Notes: generated by a model not told the origin, from the sequence alone. 64,000 nucleotides of DNA from Eubacteriales bacterium (GCA_030537935.1 JAUNUY010000001.1:1-64000), one strand, 5' to 3'; counted from the first letter of the stretch, positions 42,486 to 52,700 are shown. A program made the numbers and translations.

Positions 42486-43818
42486 GAAGGCACAACGCGA
42501 CGCTTTTTTTACCATGGACGGTAAACCGTCCGTTCTGAAGTCTTTACCGGTAGCATTTCAACATGTACTGGCAATGATTATCGGAAATATTGCACCGGCC
42601 ATCATCGTTGCCGGCGCATTAGGTCTAAGCTCGACCGATAAGGCGGTCATTATTCAGTATGCCATGATGGCGGCAGGTATCGGTACGTTGGTACAGGTAT
42701 TCGGATTTGGTCCCGTCGGCTCCCGTCTGCCCCTGATTATGGGATTAAATTTTGCGTTTGTCCCCGTCATTATCACCATCGGTTCGAATTACGGTTTTTC
42801 CGCCGTGTTCGCGTCGATGATATTCGGCGGATTGGCCGTGATTTTATTCGGTGCATCAATAATGAAGATTCGTCGTTTCTTCCCGCCGCTCGTAACGGGT
42901 ACGACCGTGCTCGCCATGGGTATCTCTCTCTATCCGGTCGCCATCAACTACATGGCCGGTGGTGTCGGTGAAGCGTCTTACGGGGATTGGAAAAACTGGT
43001 TGGTAGCCTTGGTGACCTTGGCAGTCGTGTTCATCCTTTCGGAGTTCGGTCGCGGCTATATTAAAGTCATCGCCATTTTAATCGGTATTGTAGTCGGTTA
43101 TGTATTGGCTTTGCCCCTGGGTCTGGTATCCTTTGATGGCGTAAGTGAGGCGGGAGTTTTCGCTTTACCGGCCGTTTTACCTTTCGGCATGACCTTCCAT
43201 CCGGGTGCCATTTTCACCATGGTAATTATGTACCTGGTTGCTTCCGTCGAGATTATCGGCGATATATCATCCTTGACGATCGGTGGTATGGAACGTGAAG
43301 CGACGGATCGGGAGATATCCGGCGGTATCATCGGCAACGGTATTTCATCGGTCATCGTTTCATTTTTCGGCGGTTTGCCGATGGCGACTTTCTCGCAAAA
43401 TGTCGGCATCGTGGCAACAACGAAGGTGGTCAGCAAGCGGATTATTTCCATCACCGGCATCATCATCCTGGCGACGGGCTTTTTACCAAAGTTCGGTGCG
43501 GTGATGTCGACCATCCCGAATGCGGTTTTGGGTGGTGCAACCTTGTCGGTATTTGCCATCATTTCCATCAACGGTATCCGACTGATAGCGAAAGAGCCGT
43601 TCACCATGCGAAATTGTAATATCCTGGGTATCGCATTGGCCGTGGGCATCGGTATCGCACAGGTACCGGCAGCCTTGGATAAGGCACCGGTATTCTTCCG
43701 CACCTTCTTCGGTTCTTCACCGGTTATCATTGCGACGTTAATCGTGTTCATTTTGAATCTGATTGTGCCGAAGAAGAGCTTTGAGAGAGAAGAAGAGGAA
43801 CGGCGCTTAAAACGTTAA
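42469..43818 (+). CDS. NCS2 family purine (uracil-xanthine) permease
   Basis: A 449-residue membrane transporter with about twelve helices and two extended, half-unwound ones, importing xanthine, uric acid or a related base with H+ or Na+. Family motifs are the FQHVLAMIIGNIAPAIIVAGAL start, the VEIIGDISSLTIGG substrate loop and the signature TFSQNVGIVATTKVVSKR. It is translationally coupled to the molybdenum hydroxylase subunits, so purine import and oxidation are one unit. A PbuX-like xanthine specificity is likely but not proven. Confidence 0.93.
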   Translation: MKMQDEKAQRDAFFTMDGKPSVLKSLPVAFQHVLAMIIGNIAPAIIVAGALGLSSTDKAVIIQYAMMAAGIGTLVQVFGFGPVGSRLPLIMGLNFAFVPVIITIGSNYGFSAVFASMIFGGLAVILFGASIMKIRRFFPPLVTGTTVLAMGISLYPVAINYMAGGVGEASYGDWKNWLVALVTLAVVFILSEFGRGYIKVIAILIGIVVGYVLALPLGLVSFDGVSEAGVFALPAVLPFGMTFHPGAIFTMVIMYLVASVEIIGDISSLTIGGMEREATDREISGGIIGNGISSVIVSFFGGLPMATFSQNVGIVATTKVVSKRIISITGIIILATGFLPKFGAVMSTIPNAVLGGATLSVFAIISINGIRLIAKEPFTMRNCNILGIALAVGIGIAQVPAALDKAPVFFRTFFGSSPVIIATLIVFILNLIVPKKSFEREEEERRLKR

Positions 43819-43847
43819 GATTTTTTCGGCCTATATATTTATTCATA

Positions 43848-43890
43848 AAAAGACCTCGATTATCCGAGAACGGACAATCGAGGTCTTTTT
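43848..43890 (+). terminator. Terminator of the xdh-permease operon
   Basis: AAGACCTCGATT and AATCGAGGTCTT pair with an inner TCCG/CGGA; the right arm runs into TTTTT. It is a strong, long stem with one mismatch. Confidence 0.85.
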
Positions 43891-44000
43891 GTATGCTGTT
43901 TATTTGTTGTATAAATAACGTGAAAATATGTATGTAATCATAAGAACTGCTCAATATTGTATTAAAATAAACTTATAATAGAATAAAAAACTGTGAGACC

Positions 44001-44028
44001 TTGACAAAATAATATTTTTTACTAGTAT
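44001..44028 (+). promoter_or_regulatory. Promoter for the giant surface protein
   Basis: TTGACA (44001-44006), a 16-nt spacer and TAGTAT (44023-44028), about 50 nt before the start codon, in an A+T-rich stretch. Confidence 0.5.
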
Positions 44029-44081
44029 GTTAATTAAGAAACCGTGGGTTATAGGAGAATCCATAAAGAATGGAGGAAGAG

Positions 44082-47000
44082 ATGGAAAGAGACAGACAAC
44101 GAATATCACGGACGGGACTTGCTTTTTTAACGGTCATTCTGTCAGTGATATTACTTTTTTCAGGTCGCGTCGCGGCCGGTCCGACATCAATACCCGTCGG
44201 CAGCTTTGATGAGCTGAAGTCGGCACTGTCGGGTCCGGAGACGGAGATTGGGTTGACCGTCACTGCGGATTTTTCGTGGACGGAAACGTTGACCGTCAGC
44301 GGCAAGAACATTACGATAACGGATAACGGCACGCCGGTCACATTGACACGGGATGTCGCTCTGAACGGTCCGTTATTTACAGTAGCGGCGGACGGCGGCT
44401 TGACCTTGGCGCCGACGGCAGCGGAGAATTTGATTTTTGACGGTGCCGGTACGACCTTGGATACCGAGGGTATGCCGACACCCATCGATGGTACGGCGGT
44501 AACTTCGGATGCCTCTTTTGCCGATGTCAGCGGAACGTTCGACATGACGGGCGGCATTATACAGGGATTCAACGTGTACAAGATTGATGGTGCAACCGTT
44601 CGATTAAAGGATGGTGCTGTTGCGACCATGACCGGCGGCAGTATCCGCAACAACTATGCGGCACCGGACGAGTCTGCAAAGTGGCGTTTGTTGGCAGTAT
44701 CCGGAGTGCGAGTTCATGCAGGTGCAAAATTCACCATGGATGGTACAGCGGATATCGGCAACAACCGCGGTATGGGTTCGGCCGTTTATGTTGGGGATTG
44801 GAAGATTGGTGACGGACGTTATGGTGGCGGAAGTGAACCGGGGTTGCCTCTTTCTGAAAAACCGTTAGCACAGTTTTATATGAATGGCGGACGTATCCAT
44901 AATAATGAGGTTGTGTTTTCCTTACAGGAGTACCGCGGCGGCGGATTAACCGTACGTCTTCGCGCTTATGCGGAGATGAACGGTGGTTCGATTGACCATA
45001 ATGTTGCCGGTTCCGGCGGCGGGGTTAGTGTCAGCAATCTGAGTTTCGATTTTTACGATAACATTGCTGCAAGCCCACGGGTTATTTCACCCGGTTACTA
45101 CCGCACGGGCGGGTATACGACGGTAAGTTTTAAAAATGATGTGAATAACTTTGCCCAAAGATATGATTTACCGTATGAAGAATACAGAGAACGTTTCCCG
45201 TCCATCTTTGTTATGAATGGCGGGGTTATTGATGCCAATCATGCAAAAGCGCAAGAGTTGGGAGATGCCAATCATCCGAAGTGGGGTTTTTATAACCGTA
45301 CCGGACAAGCTGGCGGCATTTTCATGGATTCAGATGACATATATTTAAACAAGGGGCGCATAACGAATAATAAAGCAGATAGCTTCGGTGGCGGTATGTT
45401 TGCCGAAGAATTCTTTGCCTCCGTTCATCTTAATAATGTCCTTTTTAAAGAAAACCGTTCTGTTCGAGCACCTGATGGCGTGATTGTATATCAAGATCCA
45501 CATGGTCCGAATTCTCATTATTCTGCAACGCAGGGAACAGGTTCAGCCATCTGGATGTGCCCGACGGGTGATTTAGTATTGGGTGAAAATGCAAATATCG
45601 GTTTTACGGGAAATGAAACAACCTCGACAAGTCTGCCGAAGGACGATATTTTTTGGCTGTTCACACCGAGTATAACTGATACGGTAGAGGATTTTAAACG
45701 AATCCTAACGAACACGGCGAATACGACCTTTGATTTTTTGCGTGATGAAGAAGCTGGGTATGCATGGTCTGAAAAGAAGTGGAGCAATGCCATTGCACAC
45801 TCCATTGTTACGGACGAAAGTGCCTTTGATTTGATTATCAGTGGAAATGAAGGTAGTCATGGTGGTGGCTTAGCTTCCAACAATCATGTATATATTGGTG
45901 GTTATAAGCTGGCACTGAATAAAACATTTTTAAATGCTAATGGTACAATAGTATCTGAAGAAGAATTGCCGGAGTCGGTAGCCTTTGATGTTCTTGTATA
46001 TGATAAACAGAAAGACAGCTTGGCTAAAGTTGATGAGTTGATATTGTACAAGAAAGACGGATTTGAATTGAAACATCAGTCCGGAATTGATTATTCAAAG
46101 GTAGGTGGCAGGAGAACATTTACAGCGTCGGATAAGGTGCTGGCTTTTGTGGATAATGAGCGTTATATCGTCACTTTGAAAGAAAAGAATACCGGCGTCG
46201 AAGCGAAGTTGGAGCGGAAAATCACCGAATCGAAACCGGTTTGGGCACGTCCGGACACGTATCTCAATACGGAAGATGCCTTATTCAAGGATAAGTTAAC
46301 AGGATTACACCATGACCGTCCCGTTTATGAGATTACCGCTGTGAATGAGCCGCCGGCATCCCTGGAAATTCTCAAAAAAGATGAACATGGTGAACCGATG
46401 CCGGCCATCAGCTTTGACCTGTACCGAAAAGAAGTTCTGAAAAATGAGGGTGGAGAAGTCATCTCCGAAACGATGGTCAAGCAGAACTGGCAAGAAGGAA
46501 AGACGAAGTCTGAGACGCACACTAATCTGGACGGTATTCTTCGTATTAATGGGCTCTCTCCCGGTACATACAAGCTGGTTGAGACCGTTTATCCGGAAGG
46601 TTATCATCCGCAGACAAGAGAGGTAACCATTGATAAGGCGGGTGCCGTTATCAAGATTGAAATCATCAATGAACGTTACGGCAGTTATCAATTTACCAAG
46701 GCGGACGGGGCGGATACGACCGTCTTGCTGAGCGGTGCGGAGTATGGACTGTATATTCGAGGTGAAGGGAATGCACTGGAACCCGTCTTGGATAACGAAG
46801 ATAAACCGATAACAACAGTGACAGATAAAGACGGTGTCGGCAAGTTTGATAACTTGGATTTAGGCGATTATGTCATGAAAGAGATTCGTGCGCCGGAAGG
46901 ATATGCACTGGATGAAACGGAACATGACTTTAGCATTACGGAATACAATAAAGTCGTGACACCGCCGGAGAATCAACCGGTGACAGACCGGAAAATCGGC

Positions 47001-50000
47001 ATATTGAAACTCAAAAAAGTTTCAACGGATGAAGCGGCAACACCGATTCCCGGCACGAAGTTTGAACTCTTGGATGACAAGATGCAGCCGGTGACGGACA
47101 GCGAAGGACAGCCGGTGACGGGCATCACGGATGCTTTCGGCCTTTGGACAATTCGTCTGATGAAGCTGCCGCAGGCAGCGGAAGTCGTGACTTTAAACGA
47201 TTTACTGTCGGCAGGCACCTATTACGTACGGGAAACGGCATCGAGTGAAGGGTATATTCAAAATCCGGAACCGGTAAAGTTCATCGTAGATGATACGGGA
47301 GCCCCGGTCGAGTTGACCGTGACCAATAACCCTGATGTCAAGGTGACGCTGATTAAGACCATGGACGGTGAATTGATGCCGGTCGGCACGAAGGCGACGT
47401 TTACATTGATTCGAATGGACGGTGCGATAGAGACGCCGATTGGTGAATATACAACGACCGACACGAATCCCGTGACGGCGGAACAGGGGCGTATCACCGT
47501 ATCCGGTTTAATTCCCGGCCATTATATTTGGCGGGAAACGACACCACCTACAGGTTATCATCCGGTAGATGACGTTACGTTTGACATTGCGACGGGACAG
47601 ACGGCCCCGGTCGAAGTGCTGATCGATAACATGCCGGAAAAAACGGACGTTTACGTTGAGAAAGTTTGGGTGGACGGCCCGGAAGCCGAGCATGTGGCGG
47701 CAACGGTTCAACTCTTCCGTAAGGTGGGTGAGCAGGCGGAAGAGACGGTCGGTGAGCCCAAGGTGACAACACAAGAGGAAGGTGGCTGGTTTGCTTCATG
47801 GAAGGATTTGCCGAAATATAACAAATACGGCGAATTATATGTTTACCGGGTGGACGAGTTAAACCCGCCGGCCGGTTATGAAAAAACCGTGGAAAAGAAA
47901 ACGGGCGGCGGTGAAGGAATGGAAAACGACTTCCTCATCACCAACCGATGGACAGTACCTGAAGGGGATATTACCGCAACCAAGATTTGGGCGAAGGGCG
48001 ATACGCTGACTCGACCGGACAATGTCTATTTTGAATTGCTGGCGGACGGCGTTAAGGCTGAGATGACGGGTGAGAACGAGAACCCGAAGCAGCTGACGGA
48101 GACGCAGGTGACATGGCGGAACTTGCCCCTGAAGAAGAAGGACGGCACACCGATTACCTACACGGTACGGGAGGTAATGCCGTCGGGCGAGAATTATGTA
48201 GACTGGAGTGATGCAAACTATACGACGACCGTTGACGGTCTGACCGTGACCAATACATGGCATACATCCGACCGAGAATTACATGCAACAAAAATATGGT
48301 CCGGCGGCAAGACGACGGAACACGTACAGCCGAACCTGACTGTGTACCAAAACGGTGCCGTGTATGAGGTCACACCGATAGTCACGAAACAGGATGACAA
48401 TACCTACCTCTTTACATGGACCGTACCGGAAGCAGACGACTTTGGTCAACCTTATGTCTATACGGTAGCGGAGACGGACACGCATGAAAACTACGGCACT
48501 TCCGGGGTGACGGGTGCGGGAACGGCGGAAGATCCGTTCGTCATTACGAATACCTACGGCAGTCCGAAGGGAACCCATCAAGCCGTGAAGTCATGGATTG
48601 ACGGACCGGTCGTGCATCCGACTATTCGCTTGCAGCTGATGCGTAAGCTCGGGGAAACGGCGGAGCCGGTGGGCGAGAGCGTGGACTTGGGCAACGGCAA
48701 ACTGACGCATGAGTGGATTGATTTACCGCTCACCACACAGGATGGTGAAGATTACACGTACTACGTGGAAGAAGTGGCCATCGGTGGTCTGAGCGTGACG
48801 GAAGGACGTGCAGGAAACTACGTATCCGAGACCGTGACGACGGGGAACGTGACAAGTATAACGAACACCTATGAAAGTCCGAAGATTTCTCTCGGCGGTC
48901 AGAAAACGTGGACAGGGGATGCCGAAGCGGTACGCCCTGCGGAGATTACGGTCGAGCTGTTACGAAATGGGGCGCCCCTGGTGCCGCCTGTGACGAAAAC
49001 GGTGACTGCGGCTGACGGCTGGGCTTATTCCTTCGACGATTTGCCGGAGACGGATACGCAAGGTACGGCCTATACCTATACGGTTCGGGAACAAAATATC
49101 CCGGAAGATTACGAGGCGACGGTCGACGGCATGAATGTAGCGAACCGCTATACAAAGGAATTGATGATTCCGGTAGAAAAACGATGGTTCAACAGTGACG
49201 GTACGCCCATGGCGGCCGAACGCCTGCCGGAAGCGGTCACGGTTCGTCTGTTGCGGAATAATACGGAAGTGGAGGCAGTTGAACTCAAAGCGACATTGAA
49301 AACGCCATGGGCGGCCACATTCTCCCCGCAACCGATTTATGACGAAACGGGCAACGCTTATGACTATCGGGTGACGGAAGATGCCGTAGCGGGTTATGAA
49401 GCGCTGACGGACGGCACGCCGGAGAAAGGCTTTATCGTAAAGAACACCTACGTGTTACCGAAGACGGATATCACGGCGAAGAAGAATTGGATCGGCGGCG
49501 AAGCGGCAAATGGCGGTGTTCGCCCATCGATTGTTCTGTCCCTGATGCGGCAGGTAAATGGTGGCGATCCGGTAGCCGTACCGGCGGAAGAAGCACCGGA
49601 GAAAATACTGGCAAACGGCATGACGGAAGTAACGTGGGCGAATCTGCCGGCGGAAGACTTGGACGGAAATGCTTATACCTACAGCGTGCGTGAAGTGAAA
49701 ATCGGCGATGATACGGTCGTTGAGACGGAAGGCATATTACAAGCCGGAAACTATACGGTAACGGTGGACGGATTGACGGTGACCAATACCTATGTGGCGG
49801 ATAAGACCGAAGTCGTCCTTAAGAAGAACTGGGACGGCGGTGAGACAATCACGCCCTTGCCGAAGGCGGCGTATCAACTCTATCGTCAGGTAGAAGGTGA
49901 AGGGAAACAAGCGGTCGGTGAACCGCTCGAATTGACACGGGATGCATCCGGCACGAATGAGATTCGCTGGACCGATTTACCGGTGACGGATGAATCGGGA

Positions 50001-52514
50001 CGGATTTATATCTATTCGGCACAAGAGAGCACGGTTCCCGAAAACTATGTTTCCGGCGAGATAACCGGAACGGGTACAGCTGAGGATCCCTTTGTCACAA
50101 CGAATACCTACGAAAGTCCGCGCGGCGTGCACAAGGTCGAAAAGAAATGGGTGGACGGTCCGGAAAATCATCCGACCATCCGTCTGCAGTTGATGCGGAA
50201 GTTGGCAGAAACGGCGGAAGCGTATGGTGACACTGTAGATTTGGGCGACGGCAAGCTGACCTATGAATGGACGGGACTGCCGCTGCAAGCGCACGACGGT
50301 CGGGCTTATGAATACTATGTCGAAGAGATTGCCGTGGACGGCGAGACCGTAACGGATGGTCGTGCGGGCAAGTACCTGTTGACGGCGGAGACGACGGACA
50401 ACGTTACGACGCTGACGAACACCTATGAAAGTCCGAAAATTTCCCTCAGCGGTCAGAAGAACTGGACGGGTGATACAACGGACGTACGTCCCGCGGCGAT
50501 TACGGTCGAGTTGTTGCAAAACGGCGAGCCGTTGACGCCGGCCATGACGCAAAGTGTCACGGCCGCGGATGGATGGCGCTATACATTCAGTGATTTACCG
50601 GAAATGGATGCAAGCGGAACGGCTTATACCTATACGGTACGGGAAAACGATGTTCCCGAAAACTATGAGGCGACGGTTGATGGTATGAATCTGACCAATC
50701 GCTACGTAAAGCAGTTGACGATACCCGTTTACAAAGAATGGTATAATAGTGACGGCAGTACGATGACGGCGGAGCGATTACCGGAAGCGGTCACGGTACG
50801 TTTGTTACAAAACGGCACGGAGGTAGACGTGTTGCAATTGACGGCGACATCGGAGACGCCGTGGCAGGGTACTTTCCGTGCACAGCCGATATATGATGAG
50901 ACGGGCAAGCGGTATGAATATCAAGTGACGGAAGATGCCGTACCCGGTTATGAAGCCCTCACGGAGGGAGATGCCGGAGAAGGCTTTATCGTAAAAAATA
51001 CCTATGTTTTACAAAAGCTTGAAATCAAGGCCGTGAAACAGTGGGTCGGTGGAGAAGAAGCCAACGGTGGCGTACGTCCGGACATCGTTTTGGGCTTGAT
51101 GCGCAAGGTGGACGGTTATCCGGCAGAGGCTGTTCCGGCGGCAGAAGCACCGGAGCAAACGCTGACGGACGGCATAACGGAAGTCGTATGGACGGATTTG
51201 CCGGCGGAAGACATGAACGGTAAAGCCTACACCTACACTGTACGGGAATTGAAAATCGGCGATATGCCGGTCACGGAAACGGATGGCATCATGAGTGCCG
51301 ACAATTATGCGGTAACGGTGGACGGATTGACGGTCACCAATACTTATACGGCGAGCAAGACGGAAGTCGTTCTGCATAAGACATGGTCGGGCGGGGAATT
51401 GATAGAACCCCTGCCGCAGGCAGCCTATCAACTGTTCCGTCGTGTTGCGGAAGAAGGCAAGCAGGCTGTTGGCGAACCCGTGATGTTTACACGGGATGCA
51501 TCCGGCATGAATGAAATTCGCTGGACGGACTTACCGGAAACGGATGGACGGGGACGCCGCTATATTTATTCAGTGGCGGAGAGTCTGATTCCCGACAACT
51601 ATGTTTCCGGCGAGGTAACGGGTAGCGGTACGACGGAGGATCCGTTCGTGACAACAAATACTTATCTGCCGGATACAACGAACTTACGGATTCGGAAACA
51701 ATGGCACGGGGTCGGCAATCCGGATGAGATGACGGCCACATTCAACGTGACGGCGCATACGCCGGACAACACGGAGTTGACCGTCACGGACATTGACGGG
51801 ACGCTGATTCCCATGCCCGTGACGATAACGGGTGACAACCAAGTCGTACTGAAGGCATTACCGGTGACGACGGCCGCGGGTGAGCCCATCATCTATGACG
51901 TGACGGAAGAAGCAATCCCGGATTTTGAAGCGACGAGACAGGTCCTGACGAGTGACGGATGCTGTGCGATGGCGTTTGAATATTTGAATACCTATGTCGG
52001 TACATCGGAACTGACATTGCTGAAACGGGATGAGCAAGGTACACCGCTTGCCGGTGCGACATTCACCCTGTATACGGCGGACGGCACGACCGTTGTCATG
52101 AACGCGATAAGTGATGAGACGGGCAAGGTACTCTTGACGGATTTGAAGCCTTCAAGCAGGTATCTCTTAAAGGAGACGAAGGCACCGAGAGGCTATTTAT
52201 TAAATGAAACGGCGCTTCACATTACGGTGGGTGCGGACGGCACGGTGACGATATCCGGTGATGCGGGTGACATTACGGAACGTCCTGTCCCGGTAATGAA
52301 CAGACGTGAACCGGAGAAACCGGAAGAGCCGGAAAAACCGGAGACGCCCCATCCTGAAAGAACGCAACCGGAAGGAGCGGGCGGTTATGATCCCGGCATG
52401 CGGGCAATGTCGCGAAACGGCGTACCTGCACCACAAGTCGGTAGTTATCTGTGGCTGATGCCGATATCGGCGGCCTTTATGTTTATTATAATTCGACGCA
52501 GACGTTCGAAATAA
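44082..52514 (+). CDS. Giant cell-surface adhesin with about 19 Cna-B/SpaA-type domains
   Basis: A 2,810-residue wall protein. It has a signal peptide (residues 1-32, hydrophobic 13-28), an N-terminal region (about 35-700) with repeated NGGxIxxN and GGG turns such as MNGGRIHNNEV and MNGGSIDHNVAG, the look of a right-handed beta-helix, then a chain of Cna-B/SpaA-type folds from about residue 759 to 2,700. By eye there are four SpaA-like units, three Cna-B units, two tandem copies of a five-domain block (1493-2010 and 2011-2528), then two more. Units have the Lys-x-Trp start and the NTY or TNRY end expected of isopeptide-stabilised domains. The C terminus has a Pro/Glu spacer, APQVG (2783-2787), a hydrophobic helix and RRRRSK. 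That is a sorting-signal layout without a canonical LPxTG. I prefer ATG 44082 behind GGAGG; ATG 44070 is possible. Confidence 0.92.
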   Translation: MERDRQRISRTGLAFLTVILSVILLFSGRVAAGPTSIPVGSFDELKSALSGPETEIGLTVTADFSWTETLTVSGKNITITDNGTPVTLTRDVALNGPLFTVAADGGLTLAPTAAENLIFDGAGTTLDTEGMPTPIDGTAVTSDASFADVSGTFDMTGGIIQGFNVYKIDGATVRLKDGAVATMTGGSIRNNYAAPDESAKWRLLAVSGVRVHAGAKFTMDGTADIGNNRGMGSAVYVGDWKIGDGRYGGGSEPGLPLSEKPLAQFYMNGGRIHNNEVVFSLQEYRGGGLTVRLRAYAEMNGGSIDHNVAGSGGGVSVSNLSFDFYDNIAASPRVISPGYYRTGGYTTVSFKNDVNNFAQRYDLPYEEYRERFPSIFVMNGGVIDANHAKAQELGDANHPKWGFYNRTGQAGGIFMDSDDIYLNKGRITNNKADSFGGGMFAEEFFASVHLNNVLFKENRSVRAPDGVIVYQDPHGPNSHYSATQGTGSAIWMCPTGDLVLGENANIGFTGNETTSTSLPKDDIFWLFTPSITDTVEDFKRILTNTANTTFDFLRDEEAGYAWSEKKWSNAIAHSIVTDESAFDLIISGNEGSHGGGLASNNHVYIGGYKLALNKTFLNANGTIVSEEELPESVAFDVLVYDKQKDSLAKVDELILYKKDGFELKHQSGIDYSKVGGRRTFTASDKVLAFVDNERYIVTLKEKNTGVEAKLERKITESKPVWARPDTYLNTEDALFKDKLTGLHHDRPVYEITAVNEPPASLEILKKDEHGEPMPAISFDLYRKEVLKNEGGEVISETMVKQNWQEGKTKSETHTNLDGILRINGLSPGTYKLVETVYPEGYHPQTREVTIDKAGAVIKIEIINERYGSYQFTKADGADTTVLLSGAEYGLYIRGEGNALEPVLDNEDKPITTVTDKDGVGKFDNLDLGDYVMKEIRAPEGYALDETEHDFSITEYNKVVTPPENQPVTDRKIGILKLKKVSTDEAATPIPGTKFELLDDKMQPVTDSEGQPVTGITDAFGLWTIRLMKLPQAAEVVTLNDLLSAGTYYVRETASSEGYIQNPEPVKFIVDDTGAPVELTVTNNPDVKVTLIKTMDGELMPVGTKATFTLIRMDGAIETPIGEYTTTDTNPVTAEQGRITVSGLIPGHYIWRETTPPTGYHPVDDVTFDIATGQTAPVEVLIDNMPEKTDVYVEKVWVDGPEAEHVAATVQLFRKVGEQAEETVGEPKVTTQEEGGWFASWKDLPKYNKYGELYVYRVDELNPPAGYEKTVEKKTGGGEGMENDFLITNRWTVPEGDITATKIWAKGDTLTRPDNVYFELLADGVKAEMTGENENPKQLTETQVTWRNLPLKKKDGTPITYTVREVMPSGENYVDWSDANYTTTVDGLTVTNTWHTSDRELHATKIWSGGKTTEHVQPNLTVYQNGAVYEVTPIVTKQDDNTYLFTWTVPEADDFGQPYVYTVAETDTHENYGTSGVTGAGTAEDPFVITNTYGSPKGTHQAVKSWIDGPVVHPTIRLQLMRKLGETAEPVGESVDLGNGKLTHEWIDLPLTTQDGEDYTYYVEEVAIGGLSVTEGRAGNYVSETVTTGNVTSITNTYESPKISLGGQKTWTGDAEAVRPAEITVELLRNGAPLVPPVTKTVTAADGWAYSFDDLPETDTQGTAYTYTVREQNIPEDYEATVDGMNVANRYTKELMIPVEKRWFNSDGTPMAAERLPEAVTVRLLRNNTEVEAVELKATLKTPWAATFSPQPIYDETGNAYDYRVTEDAVAGYEALTDGTPEKGFIVKNTYVLPKTDITAKKNWIGGEAANGGVRPSIVLSLMRQVNGGDPVAVPAEEAPEKILANGMTEVTWANLPAEDLDGNAYTYSVREVKIGDDTVVETEGILQAGNYTVTVDGLTVTNTYVADKTEVVLKKNWDGGETITPLPKAAYQLYRQVEGEGKQAVGEPLELTRDASGTNEIRWTDLPVTDESGRIYIYSAQESTVPENYVSGEITGTGTAEDPFVTTNTYESPRGVHKVEKKWVDGPENHPTIRLQLMRKLAETAEAYGDTVDLGDGKLTYEWTGLPLQAHDGRAYEYYVEEIAVDGETVTDGRAGKYLLTAETTDNVTTLTNTYESPKISLSGQKNWTGDTTDVRPAAITVELLQNGEPLTPAMTQSVTAADGWRYTFSDLPEMDASGTAYTYTVRENDVPENYEATVDGMNLTNRYVKQLTIPVYKEWYNSDGSTMTAERLPEAVTVRLLQNGTEVDVLQLTATSETPWQGTFRAQPIYDETGKRYEYQVTEDAVPGYEALTEGDAGEGFIVKNTYVLQKLEIKAVKQWVGGEEANGGVRPDIVLGLMRKVDGYPAEAVPAAEAPEQTLTDGITEVVWTDLPAEDMNGKAYTYTVRELKIGDMPVTETDGIMSADNYAVTVDGLTVTNTYTASKTEVVLHKTWSGGELIEPLPQAAYQLFRRVAEEGKQAVGEPVMFTRDASGMNEIRWTDLPETDGRGRRYIYSVAESLIPDNYVSGEVTGSGTTEDPFVTTNTYLPDTTNLRIRKQWHGVGNPDEMTATFNVTAHTPDNTELTVTDIDGTLIPMPVTITGDNQVVLKALPVTTAAGEPIIYDVTEEAIPDFEATRQVLTSDGCCAMAFEYLNTYVGTSELTLLKRDEQGTPLAGATFTLYTADGTTVVMNAISDETGKVLLTDLKPSSRYLLKETKAPRGYLLNETALHITVGADGTVTISGDAGDITERPVPVMNRREPEKPEEPEKPETPHPERTQPEGAGGYDPGMRAMSRNGVPAPQVGSYLWLMPISAAFMFIIIRRRRSK
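48558..50111 (+). repeat. Five-domain super-repeat, copy 1
   Basis: 1,554 nt (518 codons) encoding five consecutive Cna-B domains with the order of motifs HQAVKSW, PKISLGGQKTW, ELMIPVEKRWF, PKTDITAKKNW and DKTEVVLKKNW. It is adjacent to, and of equal length with, copy 2. The protein alignment by eye needs no gaps. Confidence 0.85.
50112..51665 (+). repeat. Five-domain super-repeat, copy 2
   Basis: 1,554 nt (518 codons) with the matching motif order HKVEKKW, PKISLSGQKNW, QLTIPVYKEWY, QKLEIKAVKQW and SKTEVVLHKTW. In the first 52 residues after the shared SPxG boundary I count 36 identical between copies, so the duplication is old or diversifying. Confidence 0.85.
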
Positions 52515-52535
52515 ATCCGTTTTAACGGAATGAAA

Positions 52536-52580
52536 ATACGACCCCGCTATCCGCAATGTGCGCGGATGGCGGGGTCGTAT
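52536..52580. terminator. Large hairpin after the giant surface gene
   Basis: ATACGACCCCGC pairs with GCGGGGTCGTAT, with an inner ATCCGC/GCGGAT arm. No T-tract follows on the + strand. Confidence 0.65.
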
Positions 52581-52639
52581 CCATTAGCTTTCACTTATAA
52601 AGATTAGCGGATGCTCGATAAAATTAGCCGTTGCTCGGC

Positions 52640-52668
52640 TTGAAAAGAACGACATCCCCCGCTATACT
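52640..52668 (+). promoter_or_regulatory. Promoter for the ferredoxin gene
   Basis: TTGAAA (52640-52645), a 17-nt spacer and TATACT (52663-52668), about 25 nt before the ribosome site. Confidence 0.6.
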
Positions 52669-52700
52669 GAACCCGTAGTAGTCATTTGAAAGGAGAAGAC

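Noticed and set aside
47640..51665. Tandem repeats as a CRISPR or mobile element
   Set aside because: The repeats are in frame, protein-coding Cna-B domains of about 100 codons with no short direct repeat-spacer pattern and no transposase.
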